Assembly: GCA_031283395.1 (NCBI GenBank) | Contig: JAITBV010000197.1 | Location: 1-8,594 of the forward strand | Length of the DNA stretch: 8,594 nt | Source: Candidatus Adiutrix sp. | GTDB taxonomy: Bacteria > Desulfobacterota > Desulfarculia > Adiutricales > Adiutricaceae | Direction: 5' to 3' | In this document: positions 6,277 to 8,594 of the stretch, in pieces | How the letters are laid out: every line of letters begins with the position of its first letter | Numbering within the stretch: position 1 is the stretch's first letter | Program-made: the position numbers and the translations under genes | The notes under the pieces: model-generated | What the model saw: only the letters and a program-made list of their open reading frames with translations | Databases searched by the model: none | Told to the model about the DNA's origin: nothing

Positions 6277-6950
6277 GAGTTTTCGTTTTTCTATTGAGCC
6301 TGTGGGGCGGCCTGGCCTGGGCCGCCGGCCCGGCGGCGCCGGCCGCGGACCGTATCGCCTCCGGCCTGGCCGCCCGTTACGGCGGCCTGGCCGCCCTGAG
6401 CGCGGCCTATCGCCGGGTGGCCGCGACCCCGGCCACGGATAAGGTTTTCAAAAGCCAGTCCCAGCAGGTGGCCACCGGCGTGCTATACTGGTCCCGGCCG
6501 GACCGGCTGCTCCTGGACCAGGTCTCGCCCCAGCCCGAAGTCATGGTCACGGACGGGGCCACGGTCTGGTGGCATGTGCCTTCGGAAAAACTGGTCTATC
6601 GCTACCGGGATATCGATGTGACCGGCGAACTTAAGCCGCTTCTGGTCTTTCTGAGCGGCCTGGAGGCCCTGACCCGCGATTTCGACCTGTCCCCGGCCCC
6701 GGCCGACCCGGCCCGGCCCGGCCAGTCGGGCCTGAACCTGACCCCGAAGGAAGGCGGCCGGAGCGTGGAACGCCTGACCGTCTGGTGCGACGAGACCTTC
6801 ACCCTCACCGGTTTCGGCTTAAAGGCCCTCACCGGTGAAACCACTGAATTTTTCCTTAATGGCCTGGCGGAAAACCCGCCGCTTTCGGCCGATTTTTTCA
6901 CCTTCAAGGTTCCCCGGGGGGTGGAGGTGATAGAGGAGGGGCCTGAATAA
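6273..6950 (+). CDS. LolA-like outer-membrane lipoprotein carrier protein
   Basis: LolA is the periplasmic chaperone that takes lipoproteins released by LolCDE to the outer membrane. This 225-residue protein has a short signal peptide (1-17, cleaved after AWA) and the LolA pattern: an early helix (about 25-50); then GVLYWSRPDRLLLDQ (69-83), the family's strand with the 'P-x-R' motif; VTDGATVWWHVPSEKLVYRY (92-111); KPLLVFLSG (121-129); a later strand set LTVWCDETFTLTGF; and the end FTFKVPRGVEVIEE. A single Cys172 is not in a lipobox. GAGG lies five bases upstream of the start, which overlaps the GumN stop by four bases. The stop shares its last base with the nadA start. It may be the main LolA or a paralogue with another client; sequence alone cannot decide. 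Confidence 0.82.
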   Translation: MRVFVFLLSLWGGLAWAAGPAAPAADRIASGLAARYGGLAALSAAYRRVAATPATDKVFKSQSQQVATGVLYWSRPDRLLLDQVSPQPEVMVTDGATVWWHVPSEKLVYRYRDIDVTGELKPLLVFLSGLEALTRDFDLSPAPADPARPGQSGLNLTPKEGGRSVERLTVWCDETFTLTGFGLKALTGETTEFFLNGLAENPPLSADFFTFKVPRGVEVIEEGPE

Positions 6951-7879
6951 TGGCGCGGATGGACACCTCCGGAGCTTCCGTCGATATGGCGGAGGATATT
7001 AAAGCCCTGGCCCGGGAGCGCCGGGCCGTCATCCTGGCCCATTGCTATTGCCCGGACGAGGTGCAGGCGGCGGCTGATTATGTGGGCGACTCTCTGGGGC
7101 TTTCCCGGGCCGCAGCCGACACCGCGGCCGAGGTCATCATCTTCGCCGGGGTCCACTTCATGGCTGAGACCGCGGTCATCCTGTGCCCGGACAAGAAAGT
7201 GGTCCTGGTGGACCCCGAGGCCGGCTGCCCCATGGCCGATATGATAACCGCCCGGGCCTTGGCGGCCCGCCGGGCCGAACTGCCGGGCGTGGAAGTTCTG
7301 ACCTATGTCAATTCCCCGGCCGAAGTAAAGGCCCTGAGCGATCTATGCTGTACCTCGTCCAACGTGGCGGCCGCTCTCCGGGCCATGAAGTCGGAAACAG
7401 TGCTGATGACCCCGGATCGAAACCTGGCCGCCTACGCTCAAAAACAGGTCCCGGAGAAAAAAGTCCTGCTCTGGGAGGGTTTTTGCCCCATCCACCATCA
7501 GCTTGAGCCCGGGGCGGTGCGGAAACTTAAAGAGGCCCACCCCGGCGCCCGGGTGCTGGTCCACCCCGAGTGCCGCCCCGAGGTTCTGGCTATGTCCGAT
7601 TTCATCGGTTCCACCACCGCCATTGTCCAGGAGGCCCGGACCAGCCTGGCCCGGGAGTTCATCATTCTCACCGAAACAGGGGTGAGGCGCCAGTTGGTCC
7701 TGGACAGCCCGGAGAAGACTTTTTATTTTTCCGAGGCGATGGTTTGCTCCGACATGAAGAAGAACACCCTGGCCGGCCTGCGCCGGGCCGTGGAGACCCT
7801 GGCCCCGGAAATCCGGGTGCCCGAGGATATCCGCCTCCGGGCCCGGGGCGCCATTGAGAAAATGCTCAAGCTGGCCTGA
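6950..7879 (+). CDS. nadA: Quinolinate synthase NadA
   Basis: NadA condenses iminoaspartate with dihydroxyacetone phosphate to quinolinate, the second step of de novo NAD synthesis in the cytoplasm, using a [4Fe-4S] cluster. The 309-residue protein is the short type. The three cluster cysteines are C93 (AGCPMAD), C179 (GFCPIHH) and C266 (MVCSDMKKNTL); their spacing (86 and 87) matches the roughly 87/86 spacing in Thermotoga NadA. Other family motifs are YVGDSLGLSR, GVHFMAETA, TYVNSPAEVKALSDLCCTSSN, HPECRPEV and GSTTAIV. The first motif reads AHCYCPDEVQ, with Cys where Asn is usual. AGGAGG (6934-6939) lies ten bases before the ATG, which overlaps the preceding stop by one base (TAATG). No nadB or nadC is in the window. 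The product feeds NAD+, the cofactor of LigA and Ugd nearby, but that is probably coincidence. Confidence 0.96.
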   Translation: MARMDTSGASVDMAEDIKALARERRAVILAHCYCPDEVQAAADYVGDSLGLSRAAADTAAEVIIFAGVHFMAETAVILCPDKKVVLVDPEAGCPMADMITARALAARRAELPGVEVLTYVNSPAEVKALSDLCCTSSNVAAALRAMKSETVLMTPDRNLAAYAQKQVPEKKVLLWEGFCPIHHQLEPGAVRKLKEAHPGARVLVHPECRPEVLAMSDFIGSTTAIVQEARTSLAREFIILTETGVRRQLVLDSPEKTFYFSEAMVCSDMKKNTLAGLRRAVETLAPEIRVPEDIRLRARGAIEKMLKLA

Positions 7880-7889
7880 TACCCCTAAC

Positions 7890-7918
7890 TTGGCGCACGG
7901 CGAATTTTGATGTATAAT
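7890..7918 (+). promoter_or_regulatory. Probable promoter of the nagZ-like gene
   Basis: TTGGCG (7890-7895, four of six -35 bases) and TATAAT (7913-7918, perfect -10) are 17 bases apart in the 74-base gap after nadA. Transcription would start near 7925, about 29 bases before the ATG at 7954. The gene can therefore be expressed separately from the gumN-lolA-nadA operon, though I see no terminator between them to stop read-through. Confidence 0.6.
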
Positions 7919-7942
7919 TACGAAGTCAGCGAAAAATGTCCC

Positions 7943-7947
7943 GGGAG
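7943..7947 (+). promoter_or_regulatory. Ribosome binding site choosing the nagZ-like start at 7954
   Basis: GGGAG lies six bases before ATG 7954. A second in-frame ATG at 7936 has no such site and would lie only about 11 bases from the predicted transcript start. The downstream ATG is therefore preferred. Confidence 0.6.
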
Positions 7948-7953
7948 CCGGCC

Positions 7954-8594
7954 ATGAGCGGGGAATTGGCCCTGGCCGTGGGGCGGCTGCTCCTGGTGGG
8001 CTTTGAAGGCCGGGATTGGCCGGAAGTGGAAGACCTTCTGACCGCCGTCCGCCCGGCGGGCCTGATTTTTTTCGCCCGCAATTATCCGGAGGAGGGGGGG
8101 CCGGCGGCCCTGCGCCGGCTTATCGACCAGGCCCGGAGCCTGGGGGAAGCCCTTTCCGGCCGGCCCCTTTTGGTGGCCATCGACCACGAGGGCGGGCCGG
8201 TCCAGCGCCTGCCGGCGCCGTATACCCGTCTGCCGGCGGCCCGCTCGTGTCCGGACCCGGGCGAGGCCGGGCGCCTGGCCGGGGCCGGGGCCCGGGAACT
8301 GGCCGCCACCGGCTTCAACTTCAACCTGGCCCCGGTGCTGGATGTGCCTGAAGGCCCGGAAGCCTTCATCGGCGAAAGGGGATTCAGCGAAGACCCCGGC
8401 CGGGTGGCGGCCTGGGCCCGGGTCCTTCTGGCCGCCTACGCCCGGGCGGGCCTGTTGGGGGCGGGCAAGCATTTCCCGGGCCTGGGTTCGGCCCGGCTGG
8501 ACCCCCACCTGGAACTGCCGGTCATCACCGCCTCGGCCGAGCGCCTGTCGCGGGTGGACCTTGAGCCCTTTCGGGAGCTTTTGCCGGAACTGCC
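7954..8594 (+). CDS. nagZ: GH3 beta-N-acetylhexosaminidase, NagZ-like (partial, runs off right edge)
   Basis: The first 213 residues are visible. NagZ removes N-acetylglucosamine from GlcNAc-anhydroMurNAc peptides during peptidoglycan recycling; it has no signal peptide here, as expected for the cytoplasmic enzyme. Motifs in order are: PAGLIFFARNY (34-44); AIDHEGGPVQRL (75-86), the family's IDxEGG sugar-binding motif; FNFNLAPVLDV (121-131); IGERGFSEDP (139-148); KHFPGLG (172-178); and DPHLELP (183-189), whose Asp183 and His185 match the catalytic Asp-His loop of NagZ enzymes. The usual Arg of GGRVQR is Pro82, and the usual KHFPGHG is GLG. The catalytic aspartate nucleophile lies beyond the window. 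It follows nadA in the same direction with its own promoter. A related GH3 glycosidase is possible, but the Asp-x-His loop favours NagZ. Confidence 0.9.
   Translation, partial: MSGELALAVGRLLLVGFEGRDWPEVEDLLTAVRPAGLIFFARNYPEEGGPAALRRLIDQARSLGEALSGRPLLVAIDHEGGPVQRLPAPYTRLPAARSCPDPGEAGRLAGAGARELAATGFNFNLAPVLDVPEGPEAFIGERGFSEDPGRVAAWARVLLAAYARAGLLGAGKHFPGLGSARLDPHLELPVITASAERLSRVDLEPFRELLPEL

Overview
The window is GC-rich, densely packed bacterial DNA. Its codons end mostly in G or C, and the genes sit close together on both strands. The gene set fits a Gram-negative, double-membraned organism: a LolA-like lipoprotein carrier, a TraB/GumN envelope protein, a SPOR-domain protein and NagZ-type peptidoglycan recycling. 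Overall style and several protein flavours (short NadA, GumN-LolA cluster, the SPOR/VWA-like protein) suggest a member of the Desulfobacterota (former Deltaproteobacteria). That assignment is an inference by eye, not a phylogeny. I see no mobile elements, CRISPR arrays, tRNA or rRNA genes.

Left part (1-2436): two genes read leftwards. At the edge is the first 74 codons of a DUF3391 protein, probably an HD-GYP c-di-GMP phosphodiesterase. Its likely sigma-70 promoter has a -35 box that contains the stop codon of the next gene, ligA. LigA is complete in domains but carries substitutions at two active-site positions that are nearly invariant in the family. Its promoter (TTGAGA-17-TATAAT) fixes the start near 2360/2354 rather than at the longest open frame.

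Middle (2437-5373): rightward from the ligA promoter region runs a secreted protein with two SPOR-like regions and a C-terminal von Willebrand A-like domain whose metal site looks degenerate. It meets ugd (UDP-glucose 6-dehydrogenase, leftward) tail to tail, with an 8-base overlap of the two reading frames. Upstream of ugd is a short AT-rich divergent control region with an inverted repeat and promoter-like boxes in both directions.

Right part (5374-8594): a tightly coupled rightward operon encodes a TraB/GumN protein, a LolA-like protein and quinolinate synthase NadA. The junctions are ATGA (4-base overlap) and TAATG (1-base overlap). The first gene has no Shine-Dalgarno sequence, and a promoter placed so close that its mRNA may be leaderless. 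A fresh promoter then precedes a GH3 beta-N-acetylhexosaminidase (nagZ-like) that runs off the right edge.

Most of the window is ordinary housekeeping and envelope biology. The points most worth checking are the unusual LigA active site, the SPOR/VWA-like protein with a decayed MIDAS, and the possible leaderless operon start. I did not find convincing evidence of a new multi-gene system.
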